From Microbacterium paraoxydans (lineage in GTDB: Bacteria; Actinomycetota; Actinomycetes; Actinomycetales; Microbacteriaceae), in contig NZ_CP064873.1 of assembly GCF_019056515.1 (NCBI RefSeq), positions 2,294,001 through 2,358,000 on the forward strand: DNA of 64,000 nucleotides, read 5' to 3'. Numbering within the stretch: the first letter of the stretch is position 1; each line of letters starts with the position of its first letter. The translations under genes were made by a program, and so were the position numbers. Positions 1-8,528 of the stretch are shown here, piece after piece. The notes under the pieces are model-generated. The model did no database searches and had not been told where the DNA came from. It saw only the letters and a list, made by a program, of their open reading frames with translations.

Positions 1-2
1 TC

Positions 3-461
3 ATCGACCTCCTCAACGCCGCCGCCTCCACCGGCGAGGCGAACAAGCGCGAGTTCCAGACGTTCGACGCGTTCGACGAGCGCGTGCCCGCGTTCGAAGG
101 GAAGTACTCGGTCTCCGTCGCGGACCTGAACACCGGCTACGCCGACAAGGGCGGCTGGACGTTCACGCTCGCCAGCGACGGTGTCGTGGAGCGCATCACC
201 TCCCCGATCGCAGGAGACGGCACGCCGGTCCTGGAGTCCGCCACCCCGGCCGGCCAGGCACCCGGTGACCTCATCCTCGTCCGCGGCTATGGTCTCGACA
301 CGATCGTCTCCGCGACGATCGACGGCATCGCCGTCGCCGAGTTCCGCGCTGTCGACAACGGTGTGGTGCTCCTCATCCCCGCGACGGTCTCGGGCACCGC
401 CCCGATCATCGTCACGAACGCCGCCGGCGCCTCCGAGGCGCTGCCGTACACCGCGGCCTGA
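3..461 (+). CDS. phage major tail protein, 3' part (5' end outside window)
   Basis: The reading frame is already open at base 3, so this is the 3' part of a longer gene and the in-frame GTG at 84 is not its start. The last ~75 of 152 visible residues form a beta-rich segment (for example ATPAGQAPGDLILVRG) with the look of an IPT/TIG or other Ig-like fold, a domain often appended to siphophage tail tube proteins. The next genes are tail assembly chaperones and the tape measure, which is the standard place of the major tail subunit. The assignment rests mainly on that order and on the C-terminal domain; a decoration protein is the alternative. Confidence 0.7.
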   Translation: MDLLNAAASTGEANKREFQTFDAFDERVPAFEGKYSVSVADLNTGYADKGGWTFTLASDGVVERITSPIAGDGTPVLESATPAGQAPGDLILVRGYGLDTIVSATIDGIAVAEFRAVDNGVVLLIPATVSGTAPIIVTNAAGASEALPYTAA

Positions 462-481
462 CCGCAGGAAGCAGGGTTCCT

Positions 482-1036
482 ATGGTCACCGCAACTGAGG
501 TCGGCCGCGACCTGCATCTGACCGTGGAGGGCGTCGCACCGTACGTCGTGCGGCCCCTCCCCGGCCGGATTGGGGAGCAGATCACCTCCACCTACCTGAA
601 TGCTGCTGTCGGCATCGCCTCCACCGAGAAGATGACGGACGCGTTCCGCATCGCGCTCGACGGCGGCGTGCTCGACGGAGGCCGGTACGTGCCTCGCCCC
701 GCCGACGAGCAGCACAACTACAACCGGATCCAGAACGAACTCCGCACCGCGGAAGCAGAATCAATCCTGATGCCCGCCTTCCTCTGGCAGACCGTGCTCG
801 GCCTGTCCGGCGTCACGGCGTTCATCGAGGGCGGTGAAGGCGTCGCCGGCGGGGTAAAAGCCCTGTGGGCGCTGACCGCGCGTTTGGGGATCTCTCCCTC
901 GCGGACATCGCCCAGTACGGCCTTGGACGACCTGATCCAGCTACAGGCCGCTTCCCCGAATACGCGTTCCCCCCAGGGTGGCGCGAAGCCCGGGAAGCAG
1001 CCGCGCGACAGGCAGCCGAAGCAGAACGGCAGCTGA
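482..1036 (+). CDS. tail assembly chaperone, 0-frame product (lambda gpG-like)
   Basis: This 184-residue protein lies between the major tail protein and the tape measure, where siphophages encode a tail assembly chaperone. Its first ~126 residues look folded (for example YLNAAVGIASTEKMTDAF), while the tail after residue ~130 is a Pro/Ser/Arg-rich run typical of translation past a frameshift point. It overlaps a second frame (-1) that opens at 838 and runs to 1326, giving the classical gpG/gpGT arrangement. In the family the short and long products coat the tape measure before tail tube polymerisation. No sequence motif defines this family, so the call is positional. Confidence 0.72.
   Translation: MVTATEVGRDLHLTVEGVAPYVVRPLPGRIGEQITSTYLNAAVGIASTEKMTDAFRIALDGGVLDGGRYVPRPADEQHNYNRIQNELRTAEAESILMPAFLWQTVLGLSGVTAFIEGGEGVAGGVKALWALTARLGISPSRTSPSTALDDLIQLQAASPNTRSPQGGAKPGKQPRDRQPKQNGS
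853..860 (+). other. candidate -1 programmed ribosomal frameshift site
   Basis: The sequence G-GTA-AAA-G sits at the start of the window in which both chaperone frames are open: the -1 frame has a TGA at 835-837 and the 0 frame ends at 1036. The four A residues at 856-859 let a lysine tRNA re-pair perfectly after slipping back one base. The P-site codon GTA would not re-pair well, so this is not a canonical X-XXY-YYZ heptamer. Confidence 0.55.
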
Positions 1037-1326
1037 CCTCCGCGACGTCCCGCGACGTGTGGACGCACGCGCTCCCTCAGCTGTACGGCGAAGTCGAACT
1101 CGACCTCTCCCAGCATCACCTGATCTCTGACCTCGACCGCGCCCTCGACACGAGGACGTGGCACTTCGTCCGCTCCGCCGTTACCCGGCTGATGGACATC
1201 GACGCCTCGTGGCTGCGAAGGACGGTGATCGCCGATGTACGACGCCGGAGCGATCGTATTCAACATCCGGGCAGCGGGAGCGGCCCTGTTCCGCCAGGAC
1301 ATGACGGAGGCCGAGAAGGCCGCTGA
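859..1326 (+). CDS. tail assembly chaperone, -1 frameshift extension (gpT-like)
   Basis: This reading frame is entered from the 482 gene by a -1 shift and has no good start of its own (the first candidate is GTG at 865, without a ribosome binding site). After a slip on the AAA codon at 857-859 the fusion would read GGVK then SPVGADRAFGDLSLADIAQY, about 281 residues in total. The extension looks like real protein (PDPATGRFPEYAFPPGWREA, then an Ala/Glu-rich helix and DVWTHALPQLYGEVELDLSQ). Its 3' end overlaps the tape measure start by 92 bases. The use of the frame is inferred from the conserved phage arrangement. Confidence 0.68.
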   Translation, partial: SPVGADRAFGDLSLADIAQYGLGRPDPATGRFPEYAFPPGWREAREAAARQAAEAERQLTSATSRDVWTHALPQLYGEVELDLSQHHLISDLDRALDTRTWHFVRSAVTRLMDIDASWLRRTVIADVRRRSDRIQHPGSGSGPVPPGHDGGREGR

Positions 1327-4225
1327 GCGTCTCGGGCGCACGGTCGACACCGCGGCGTCGAAGACGGAGCAGCTCGGCTCGAAGCAGGAGACGGCGGGCC
1401 AGAAGGCCCGCCGTCTCGCGCAGGAGCAGGCCGCAGCGGAGAAGGCCGCCCGCGAGTACGCCGACGCGCAAGAGCACGTCGGGAAGGTGCTCGTCACCGC
1501 GGGAGCGGCAGTTGTTGCGACGACCGGTCTCACGGTCAAGGCCGCGATGGACTGGCAGTCCGCGTGGGCCGGTGTCACGAAGACCGTCGAAGGTACCCCG
1601 GAGGAACTCGCCGCCGTTGAGCAGGGTCTCCGGGACCTTACCGGCGTCCTGCCCGCGTCGCACGACGAGATCGCGGCCGTCGCGGAAGCCGCTGGCCAGC
1701 TGGGTGTGAAGACACAGGACGTCGTCGGCTTCACCCGCACAATGGTCGACCTCGGCGAGACGACGAACCTCACCTCGGACCAGGCCGCGACCGCGCTCGC
1801 CCAGCTCATGAACATCATGGGTACCGCGGGCGAGGACGTCGACCGGCTCGGGTCCACGATCGTCGCGCTCGGCAACGACGGCGCCTCCACCGAGGCCGAG
1901 ATCGTCACGATGGCGCAGCGCATCGCAGGGTCGGGCAAGCTCGTCGGCGCGACCGAGGGAGAAGTACTCGCCCTCGCGAACGCCCTCGCCTCGATGGGTG
2001 TCACCGCCGAGCTCGGTGGCGGCGTCGCGTCCCGCGTCCTCCAGGACCTGTACTCCGCAGTGCAGACCGGCGGCGACAAGCTCGCCGGATTCGCCGACGT
2101 CGCGGGCGTCTCCGCCTCCGAGTTCGCCGCGGCGTTCCGGGACGACCCGGTGCGCGCGATGGGCGCATTCGCGACAGGCCTCAACGGCGTCGAAGCCTCG
2201 GGTGGGAACGTCGTGCAGACGCTCAACGACCTCGGCTTCAAGTCCACCGAAGAGCAGCGCATCCTGCTGCAGCTCAAGTCGTCCGGCGACCTTCTCACGG
2301 ACTCACTCGAGCTGCAGAACACGGCGTGGCAGGAGAACTCTGCCCTGTCGCAGGAGGCCGCGAAGCGATACGAGACGGTCGAGTCGCAGCTCGGCATCAT
2401 GCGCAACCGCATCACCGACGCCGCGATCGACCTCGGATCCGTGTTCCTCCCGGTGATCGCCGAGGTCGCGGACGCAGTGGGCGACTTCGCGTCGGGCATC
2501 GCTTCCCTGCCTGCCCCGCTCCAGGAAGCGATCGCCGTCGGCGGTCTTCTCATCGGGGCCATCACCCTCGTCGGCGGCACCGCCATGATCGCCGTGCCGA
2601 AGGTCGCCTCCCTGTGGGGGCAGATCCAGCTACTCACGGCCAGTGGCACCCGCGCCGGATCCGCTCTCCGCGGCGTGGCCGGGTTCCTCGGTGGCCCGTG
2701 GGGTGTTGCCCTCGTGGCAGCGACGGCCGTCATGGTGGCGTACAACAACGCCATGGAGGCGGGAATCCCCGCCCAAGAGGACGTCACGAACGCGATCCTG
2801 TCCACAGCCGCAGCGTCGGACAAGCTGGGCGGCGCGATCCAGAAGAACCAGTTCTTCCCGCAGGTCGATGACTCCACGCGCGAGCTGCTCGAAGACCTCC
2901 CATCGCTCCTGGAACAGTCCGCCGAAGCCGCAGATAACTGGGTCGTTGGGCTCGCCAAGTCCTCGACCGCATCCGACAACGCCTTTGATGCGATCGACCG
3001 GTACGGCGAAGGACTCGCAGCTCTCGCGGCGACGAATATGCCCGCCGCAGCGAAAGGCTTCCGCGAGCTCGTTGACGAGCAGAACCTCACCGACGAGCAG
3101 GCAGAGGAACTGCTCCGCAAGATGCCGAAGCTTCGCGAGGCGCTCCTTGGCCTTGCGAACGGCAACGGCGAAGCAGCCACCGAAACCGACCTACTCAACA
3201 TGCTCCTCGAGGAGAGCGCGGAGGTGTCGCAGTCTGCTGCGCGCGGGTACATCGATGCTGCGGACGGTGCGTCGCAGCTCGAAGGCGAACTCCAGGAGCT
3301 GCTCGATCTCCTCAACGAGGCGAACAATGTCGGCCAGGACGCGATCACCACGAACATCGACTACCAGAACGCGCTCGCGGACGTCGACGAGACGATCAAG
3401 AATGCGCGCGACGGTGTCGAGGGGTATGCGATCACCCTCGATCAGGGCACGCAGGCCGGCCGCGACAACATGAGCATGCTCGTCGGCCTCGCGCAGGACG
3501 CGTGGAACGCCGCCGAAGCGCAGTATGCGCTCGATGGAAACACTGACGCCTACCGGCAGCGACTCGAAGACTCCCGTCAGGCGCTCCTCGACCGCATCAA
3601 CGAGCTCGGGCTATCGGGAGACGCCGCTGAGGCTCTTGCTGACCAAATCATGCAGATCCCGTCCGAGACCGAATGGAAGGTGATCGCCGAGACCGCGCAG
3701 GCGCAGGTCGCCATCGACAATTTCGTTAACCGGAACGGTCAGAAGACGATCAACGTCTGGGTCAATCCGCGGGTGCAGTCGATGAACGACGCCTTCGCCG
3801 GGTACTTGAACTCGAAAGGGTTCAAGAATGCAGACGGCAACGTGGTCCGGTACTTCGCCAACGGCGGGGTCGAGCACCATGTCGCCCAGATCGCGAGGGC
3901 GGGTGACGTCCGGATCTGGGCGGAGGACGAGACCGGCGGTGAGTCATACATCCCCCACGCGCCTTCCAAGCGGGCGCGCTCGGAACAGATCATGGCGGAG
4001 ACCGCGCGGATCCTTGGCGGGACTTACATTCCCGGCGACGCTCGGGCATTTGCGAACGGCTCGCCGGTTACCGGTGGCGGCGCCGAAACTTCCCCGGTCG
4101 TCGCTCTGCTCGAGCGGATCGCCGCGAAGCTCAACCGCCCGAACGTGACGCTCGTGAACCCGGTCACCCGTGACCCGATGCAGGACGCGTGGGAAGCCGC
4201 GCAGATCGGTGGTCCAGATGTATAG
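1235..4225 (+). CDS. phage tail tape measure protein
   Basis: The 996-residue product sets tail length and is ejected with the DNA in siphophages. It begins with an Ala/Glu/Lys-rich coiled coil (residues ~20-80), then a TP901-type core (MDWQSAWAGVTKTVEGTPEE, DLGETTNLTSDQAATALAQL, residues ~105-400) and hydrophobic segments near residues 85-105, 430-455 and 485-505 that could cross the host membrane. It is the largest gene of the tail module and lies between the chaperones and the distal tail protein. The ATG at 1235 follows a purine-rich GAAGGACGG and gives a typical N-terminus (MYDAGAIVFNI). The C-terminal ~120 residues are Gly/Asp-rich (YFANGGVEHHVAQIARAGD), as seen at tape measure ends. 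Confidence 0.9.
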   Translation: MYDAGAIVFNIRAAGAALFRQDMTEAEKAAERLGRTVDTAASKTEQLGSKQETAGQKARRLAQEQAAAEKAAREYADAQEHVGKVLVTAGAAVVATTGLTVKAAMDWQSAWAGVTKTVEGTPEELAAVEQGLRDLTGVLPASHDEIAAVAEAAGQLGVKTQDVVGFTRTMVDLGETTNLTSDQAATALAQLMNIMGTAGEDVDRLGSTIVALGNDGASTEAEIVTMAQRIAGSGKLVGATEGEVLALANALASMGVTAELGGGVASRVLQDLYSAVQTGGDKLAGFADVAGVSASEFAAAFRDDPVRAMGAFATGLNGVEASGGNVVQTLNDLGFKSTEEQRILLQLKSSGDLLTDSLELQNTAWQENSALSQEAAKRYETVESQLGIMRNRITDAAIDLGSVFLPVIAEVADAVGDFASGIASLPAPLQEAIAVGGLLIGAITLVGGTAMIAVPKVASLWGQIQLLTASGTRAGSALRGVAGFLGGPWGVALVAATAVMVAYNNAMEAGIPAQEDVTNAILSTAAASDKLGGAIQKNQFFPQVDDSTRELLEDLPSLLEQSAEAADNWVVGLAKSSTASDNAFDAIDRYGEGLAALAATNMPAAAKGFRELVDEQNLTDEQAEELLRKMPKLREALLGLANGNGEAATETDLLNMLLEESAEVSQSAARGYIDAADGASQLEGELQELLDLLNEANNVGQDAITTNIDYQNALADVDETIKNARDGVEGYAITLDQGTQAGRDNMSMLVGLAQDAWNAAEAQYALDGNTDAYRQRLEDSRQALLDRINELGLSGDAAEALADQIMQIPSETEWKVIAETAQAQVAIDNFVNRNGQKTINVWVNPRVQSMNDAFAGYLNSKGFKNADGNVVRYFANGGVEHHVAQIARAGDVRIWAEDETGGESYIPHAPSKRARSEQIMAETARILGGTYIPGDARAFANGSPVTGGGAETSPVVALLERIAAKLNRPNVTLVNPVTRDPMQDAWEAAQIGGPDV

Positions 4226-5015
4226 CGTCAACGGCATCCCGCTGGACAACCCCGCGATGGGGTGGGTCTTCCGGGCGCCGTCTCGGCCTCTCACGGAGTT
4301 GGTCGTGCGTCGCCCTTCGGTGACGCTCCCGGGCCGCCTCGGGGTGGTGCGTGGCATCTACGCATCCCCCGAGGCGGTGACGCCGACGTTCGTCGTGCAA
4401 ACGCCTCGGGAGAACCTCGAGGCGCTATACAGCCTGTTCATGCGCGGGTGGCGGATCACCCGGACCGATGACCCGACCCGGAACGTGTTGTACGAGTTCC
4501 TGTCCGCGACGCCTGAAGGGTACGGCGAGGGTGACAAGATCGTCGACCTGAACGTGATCGTCCGATTCCCCGAGGTCTTCTGGCGAGCGACGGATCCGAC
4601 GACGTCGGCGGCCGTCACGATCAATGCACCGTCGCAGGTCGTCACCGGCCTGTTCCCGGGCCTCTCGGGGGACATCGTCGACCCGGTGATCCGTCTCAAG
4701 GGCGCGTTCTCTGGGCTGCAGGTCACGGACTCGGGCAACTCGTGGTTCTCCTACTCGGGGGCGATCTCCGCAACGCAGTACCTGCGGTTCGATGCCGGGA
4801 GCGGGCGCGCGTGGGTGACGACGACTGATACCTGGTCAGGTGGCACCGAAGTGTCGGGGTCGATCGACTTCTCCTCGCCCGGGTTCCGTATCAGCCCGCA
4901 CTGGCCCGTGGGCCTCGGCAGCAATGTCCGTGACGGCCGCTGCACCGTGGCCACCGCTACGCGCAGTGGCATGACCTTCGAGGTGCGCGGCAACGCGGCC
5001 TACGTCCTGTCTTGA
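4218..5015 (+). CDS. distal tail protein (Dit-like)
   Basis: The 265-residue protein follows the tape measure and precedes the long tail-tip protein, the usual place of the distal tail (Dit) hub. The chosen ATG at 4218 overlaps the tape measure stop by 8 bases and gives MYSVNGIPLDNPAMGW, a typical Dit N-terminus; the upstream in-frame GTG at 4170 lies inside the tape measure gene. The first half contains the beta-rich belt domain pattern (FVVQTPRENLEALYSLFM, then a GDKIVDLNVIVRFPEVFWRA strand pair) and the second half a galectin-like beta region. Function is inferred from position and general pattern. Confidence 0.72.
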   Translation: MYSVNGIPLDNPAMGWVFRAPSRPLTELVVRRPSVTLPGRLGVVRGIYASPEAVTPTFVVQTPRENLEALYSLFMRGWRITRTDDPTRNVLYEFLSATPEGYGEGDKIVDLNVIVRFPEVFWRATDPTTSAAVTINAPSQVVTGLFPGLSGDIVDPVIRLKGAFSGLQVTDSGNSWFSYSGAISATQYLRFDAGSGRAWVTTTDTWSGGTEVSGSIDFSSPGFRISPHWPVGLGSNVRDGRCTVATATRSGMTFEVRGNAAYVLS

Positions 5016-5027
5016 AAGGGACTCTCC

Positions 5028-7787
5028 ATGACTTTCGACCTTCGCCTCCGTCTGCACAACGCGGCAGGGGTCCGTGGGCGGGTGTTGCAGACGCTCACCC
5101 GCACGCTCGCTGGCACGGAGTCGACCGACGCGAAGCTGACCTTCACGATGTCGGCTGCCGCCGTTGAGCCGCCGCAGCTGCCGTTCATCGTCGGTGTCGA
5201 GTACACCTACGACGGGAAGTCGTGGAAGGCGCCGCGGAACAACCTCTTTATGTTCGACGAGGACTCCCGCGACGAGGCCGACGAGGCGCAAGCGGTGACC
5301 TTCTCGGGGCAGCCATACGTCACGTGGTTGATGGAGCGGGCGCGCCTGTACCCGCTCGCCTCGGCGACGATGAACGGCGACCGCGTGTGGGGCACCCCCT
5401 CGTCAGCCGGGCGGGTGCTGGCGACAATGATCAGCGAGGCGAAAGCCCGCGGGTGGGCACCGAACCTCACCTACCAGTTCGCCGCCGGCTACGACTCCAA
5501 CGGAGTCGCGTGGCTCGACTCGGACAAGGTCGAGCAGTCGTACAAGCCGCTCGTCGCTATCAGCAGCGCACTGTCGTTCGCCGTCGAGCAGGGGCTGTGC
5601 GACTGGTGGACCGAGGGCATGGAACTCAAGCTCCTCCGCCCCGGCACCGGCACCGCCCGCCCAGACGTCGTGCTCGGCGGCTCCCGGATGAACCGCGTCC
5701 CCACGTCCCGGTCGTTCGCCGACGTGTTCACGCACCTCACCGTCGTCGGAGAGTACGCCGACCACCTGCTGCATCTGACGAACACAGGAGCATCAACCGC
5801 GTTCGGGCGCCTGGAATCGACGATGACGCAGTCCGGTGTCGGCCTCGACACAACCATGACCCGCATGGCGCAACCGCTCATGCAGGACTCCCGCGCCGTG
5901 AAGGCTGAGCTGTCCTATGAGTGGACGCCCCTTGACGATGACATGCCGCGTCTGTGGGAGAGCTTCCAGGTCGGCGACAACGTCACCTGCATCACCCGCG
6001 ACGGCCGCAAGTCGCTCCGCGTGGTCGGGTTCGTTGTCACCATCGACGGGGACACCCCCACAATGCGGGTCGTCACCGGAGTGCGCCGCCTCACCCGCTC
6101 CGCCCAAATCGCGAAGCGCCTCGGCTCTGTCGCTGTCGCCGGCAAGGTCGGCGGCAGCGGCAACGCACTCCCGAACGCCGTCCCCGCGGTGTCCACGACC
6201 CCCGCCCCCGTTACCGGGGTGAGCGCCGCAACGAACACGGTGACGTGGACCTCGGACGGCACACCTGTCGCGGTCGTCACGCTCGGGTGGGAGCAGGTCA
6301 CCACCGCAGTAGAAGGCTCCGGCCTCGACATCGCCGAGTACGAAGTGTGGTGGCGAACCGGAGATGGGCAGCTCCAACGCCTCACCGCCACCACGACGCT
6401 GTCGGTCACGACGCGGGCGTGGACGCCGGGCGTGCAGGTGCTCGTGCGCGTGCGAGCCCGGTCGGTGGGCGGCAAGTGGGGGGCGTTCTCGGCAGAGATG
6501 TCGGTGACGCCCGCCGTGGACACCACGCCCCCGGCGCGCCCCTCTGCGCCGACCGCGACCGCCCGCCTCGGTCAGATCATCGTCTCGTGGGATGGACTCA
6601 CCTCCACCGGCGCACCGCAGCCTGTGGACTTCTCGCACGCCGACGTCCTCATGGCGACCACCGCCGCCGGTGCGGGCGTCGTCGTAGGGCAGATCGTCCC
6701 CTCCGGGACGTTCGTCGCACCCGAGCAGCCCTACAACGAACAGCGGTGGTTCAGTGTCATCGCCGTCGACACGACCGGGAACCGCTCGACGGAGTCCGCG
6801 CGCGTCACCGTGACCACGAAGCCCCTCGTCGACACCGACCTGATCGGCCGGATCATCGACGGCGCGAACGTGAAGCTCGACGCGATCACGAACGAGCTCA
6901 TCGCGGCGAACGCGGTCGGCACGACAGAGATCTCCGACGACGCGATCACGACGCCGAAGATCCGCGCGGGCGCGGTCACCGCCGACGAGCTCGCGGCCCT
7001 GTCGGTCACGGCCGGGAAGATCGCGGCGCTCGCAGTGACGGCGGAGAAAATCGCGGCCCTCGCGGTCACCGCCGAGAAGATCGCGGCCAACGCGATCACC
7101 GCGGACAAGATCGCCGCCGGGGCGGTGACGGCCGTGAAAGTCGACGCGAACGCGATCACCGGCGAGAAGATCGCCGCCGATGCGATCGACGGCAAGACAA
7201 TCACCGGGGCTCTCGTCCGCACGGCGGCCTCGGGCGCCCGCACGGAAATGGCGCCGAGCGGTCTACGCACGGTGAATGCCGCCGGGCAGGATCAGGTGCG
7301 GATTGGGTTCGGCGTTGCGACGGGGATGGAAGTGCGCGATCCGACGTCAGGGAACCTCGTTCCGCTGGCCGAGCACGTGTTCGGCACGTACAGCCGCATC
7401 ACCAGCGGTGGCGTCAATGTGCCGTGGCCGACGAGCGAGAACACGTGGGGGTCGGCTCACGCGGGTGGCCTTGAGCCGGGAACGTTCTCGACGAGCACCG
7501 GAAGGCTGCTCGTGATCTTCGGTCTCGACGCCCCGCAAGGGTCGCAGCAGAACTACTCGCTGCGAATGATGTGTCAGGTCTTCCGGGCTACCGGCGGATC
7601 GACGCTCGCGAACACGCGTTACGCGACGGTCAGCGGTCTCTACGGGGCGTCGAACTTCGACATCCTCACGGGCCTGCCCGTGAACACGCCTCTGGCGGTG
7701 CAGTTCGCAACCCAGGCAATGAAGTTCTTCGGATCCACCGGCCCTGCACAGGCACTCGACCGACGAATCGTCGTCATCCCGATCTAG
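5028..7787 (+). CDS. phage tail-tip / receptor-interacting protein with Fn3-like domains
   Basis: The 919-residue protein starts at an ATG preceded by AAAGGGA. Residues ~1-370 look like a siphophage tail hub or Gp37-like protein (VGVEYTYDGKSWKAPRNNLF, QVGDNVTCITRDGRKSLRVV). Two fibronectin type III-like modules follow at ~385-490 and ~505-605 (YEVWWRTGDGQLQRLTATTT; WFSVIAVDTTGNRSTESARV). Residues 619-728 are eleven copies of a decapeptide such as AVTAEKIAA(L/N), and the last ~190 residues are a beta-rich domain likely to contact the host surface. The gene lies between Dit and the endolysin, as tail-tip proteins do. A separate baseplate hub function cannot be excluded. Confidence 0.8.
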   Translation: MTFDLRLRLHNAAGVRGRVLQTLTRTLAGTESTDAKLTFTMSAAAVEPPQLPFIVGVEYTYDGKSWKAPRNNLFMFDEDSRDEADEAQAVTFSGQPYVTWLMERARLYPLASATMNGDRVWGTPSSAGRVLATMISEAKARGWAPNLTYQFAAGYDSNGVAWLDSDKVEQSYKPLVAISSALSFAVEQGLCDWWTEGMELKLLRPGTGTARPDVVLGGSRMNRVPTSRSFADVFTHLTVVGEYADHLLHLTNTGASTAFGRLESTMTQSGVGLDTTMTRMAQPLMQDSRAVKAELSYEWTPLDDDMPRLWESFQVGDNVTCITRDGRKSLRVVGFVVTIDGDTPTMRVVTGVRRLTRSAQIAKRLGSVAVAGKVGGSGNALPNAVPAVSTTPAPVTGVSAATNTVTWTSDGTPVAVVTLGWEQVTTAVEGSGLDIAEYEVWWRTGDGQLQRLTATTTLSVTTRAWTPGVQVLVRVRARSVGGKWGAFSAEMSVTPAVDTTPPARPSAPTATARLGQIIVSWDGLTSTGAPQPVDFSHADVLMATTAAGAGVVVGQIVPSGTFVAPEQPYNEQRWFSVIAVDTTGNRSTESARVTVTTKPLVDTDLIGRIIDGANVKLDAITNELIAANAVGTTEISDDAITTPKIRAGAVTADELAALSVTAGKIAALAVTAEKIAALAVTAEKIAANAITADKIAAGAVTAVKVDANAITGEKIAADAIDGKTITGALVRTAASGARTEMAPSGLRTVNAAGQDQVRIGFGVATGMEVRDPTSGNLVPLAEHVFGTYSRITSGGVNVPWPTSENTWGSAHAGGLEPGTFSTSTGRLLVIFGLDAPQGSQQNYSLRMMCQVFRATGGSTLANTRYATVSGLYGASNFDILTGLPVNTPLAVQFATQAMKFFGSTGPAQALDRRIVVIPI
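6882..7211 (+). repeat. eleven tandem 30-bp units encoding a decapeptide repeat
   Basis: Units follow the pattern (A/S)(I/V)TAxKIAAx; the central copies are nearly identical at protein level (AVTAEKIAAL, AVTAEKIAAN, AITADKIAAG) and degrade towards both ends. Such repeats usually form a trimeric beta-helical or coiled shaft in tail fibres. Confidence 0.85.
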
Positions 7788-7805
7788 AACTCGAGAGGAA
7801 CACTC

Positions 7806-8528
7806 ATGGGTATCAGCTTCGCCGGCGGCGCCTACAACCGCGCCACCGGCACCCGCGGCGCGTTCAACGCGCTCTCGGACGACCTCGAACGCGAGGGACA
7901 CCCGCCGATGGTGTCGATCTCGGGCGACCGGGAACCGGAGGACCAGGAGCGGATCTGGCGCGAGCGGATGACGCTCGCCCCCGGCAACCGCAAGGTCTAC
8001 GGCTACCGGTGGTGGCAAGGGCAGAAGTGGTACCAGATCCACCCCGACACCGTCGCCCCACCCCGCTCGAGCAACCACGAAGCCCGCCGGTCGAACGACC
8101 TGAAGTGGCCGTACAACTCCGACACCCCAGCGGCCCGCCGCGCCGAGGAGCTCGCGCCGAAGCACAACATCACCCGCGAGGGCAAGAGCTTCCGCGAGCT
8201 CTGGCACTGGACCCACTGGGGTCCGCTCGGCCACATCGACACCCCGACCGGTTCAGGAGCCGGCACCATCACTGTCCCCGAGGAGGACGACATGACCCCC
8301 GAACAGGCCGCCCAGCTCGCCGAGATGGCCAAAGACGTCAAGTGGCTGAAGACCCGCGTCGGCGGGAAGGACACCCAGCCGAGCATCACCGACCTCATCC
8401 GCGGTTCGCTGCGGGCCATCAGCGCACTCGGCGCCGGAATCGACTGGCTCAAGGCCCGAATGGGCGGATCCACCAAGACCGCCCCGACGATCACCGACGA
8501 TCTGCGCGGCCTGCGCGACGACACCTGA
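7806..8528 (+). CDS. phage endolysin, M15-type peptidase
   Basis: The 240-residue protein begins at an ATG after GAGAGGAA. Residues 88-98 (SSNHEARRSND) fit the SxHx(6)D metal site of M15 DD-carboxypeptidase / L-Ala-D-Glu peptidases, and FRELWHWTHWG (129-139) supplies the catalytic Glu131 and third ligand His134; predicted zinc ligands are His91, Asp98 and His134. The enzyme would cut cell-wall stem peptides at lysis. The C-terminal ~80 residues hold two copies of a WLKxRxGG...ITDxLRG unit (178-200 and 212-235), a possible wall-binding element. It is followed with a one-base overlap by two small membrane proteins, the usual lysis cassette. Confidence 0.82.
   Translation: MGISFAGGAYNRATGTRGAFNALSDDLEREGHPPMVSISGDREPEDQERIWRERMTLAPGNRKVYGYRWWQGQKWYQIHPDTVAPPRSSNHEARRSNDLKWPYNSDTPAARRAEELAPKHNITREGKSFRELWHWTHWGPLGHIDTPTGSGAGTITVPEEDDMTPEQAAQLAEMAKDVKWLKTRVGGKDTQPSITDLIRGSLRAISALGAGIDWLKARMGGSTKTAPTITDDLRGLRDDT

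Noticed and set aside
84..86. GTG as start of the first gene
   Set aside because: The frame is open to base 3 and the residues before it continue the protein pattern; no ribosome binding site precedes it.
718..3357. Long minus-strand open frame (879 codons) across the tail genes
   Set aside because: Its translation is Ser/Ala/Arg-rich and lies opposite well-supported chaperone and tape measure genes. High GC content makes such antisense frames common.
6882..7211. Tandem 30-bp units as a CRISPR array
   Set aside because: The units are contiguous, in frame and code for a decapeptide; there are no spacers and no cas genes. I saw no CRISPR array elsewhere in the window.
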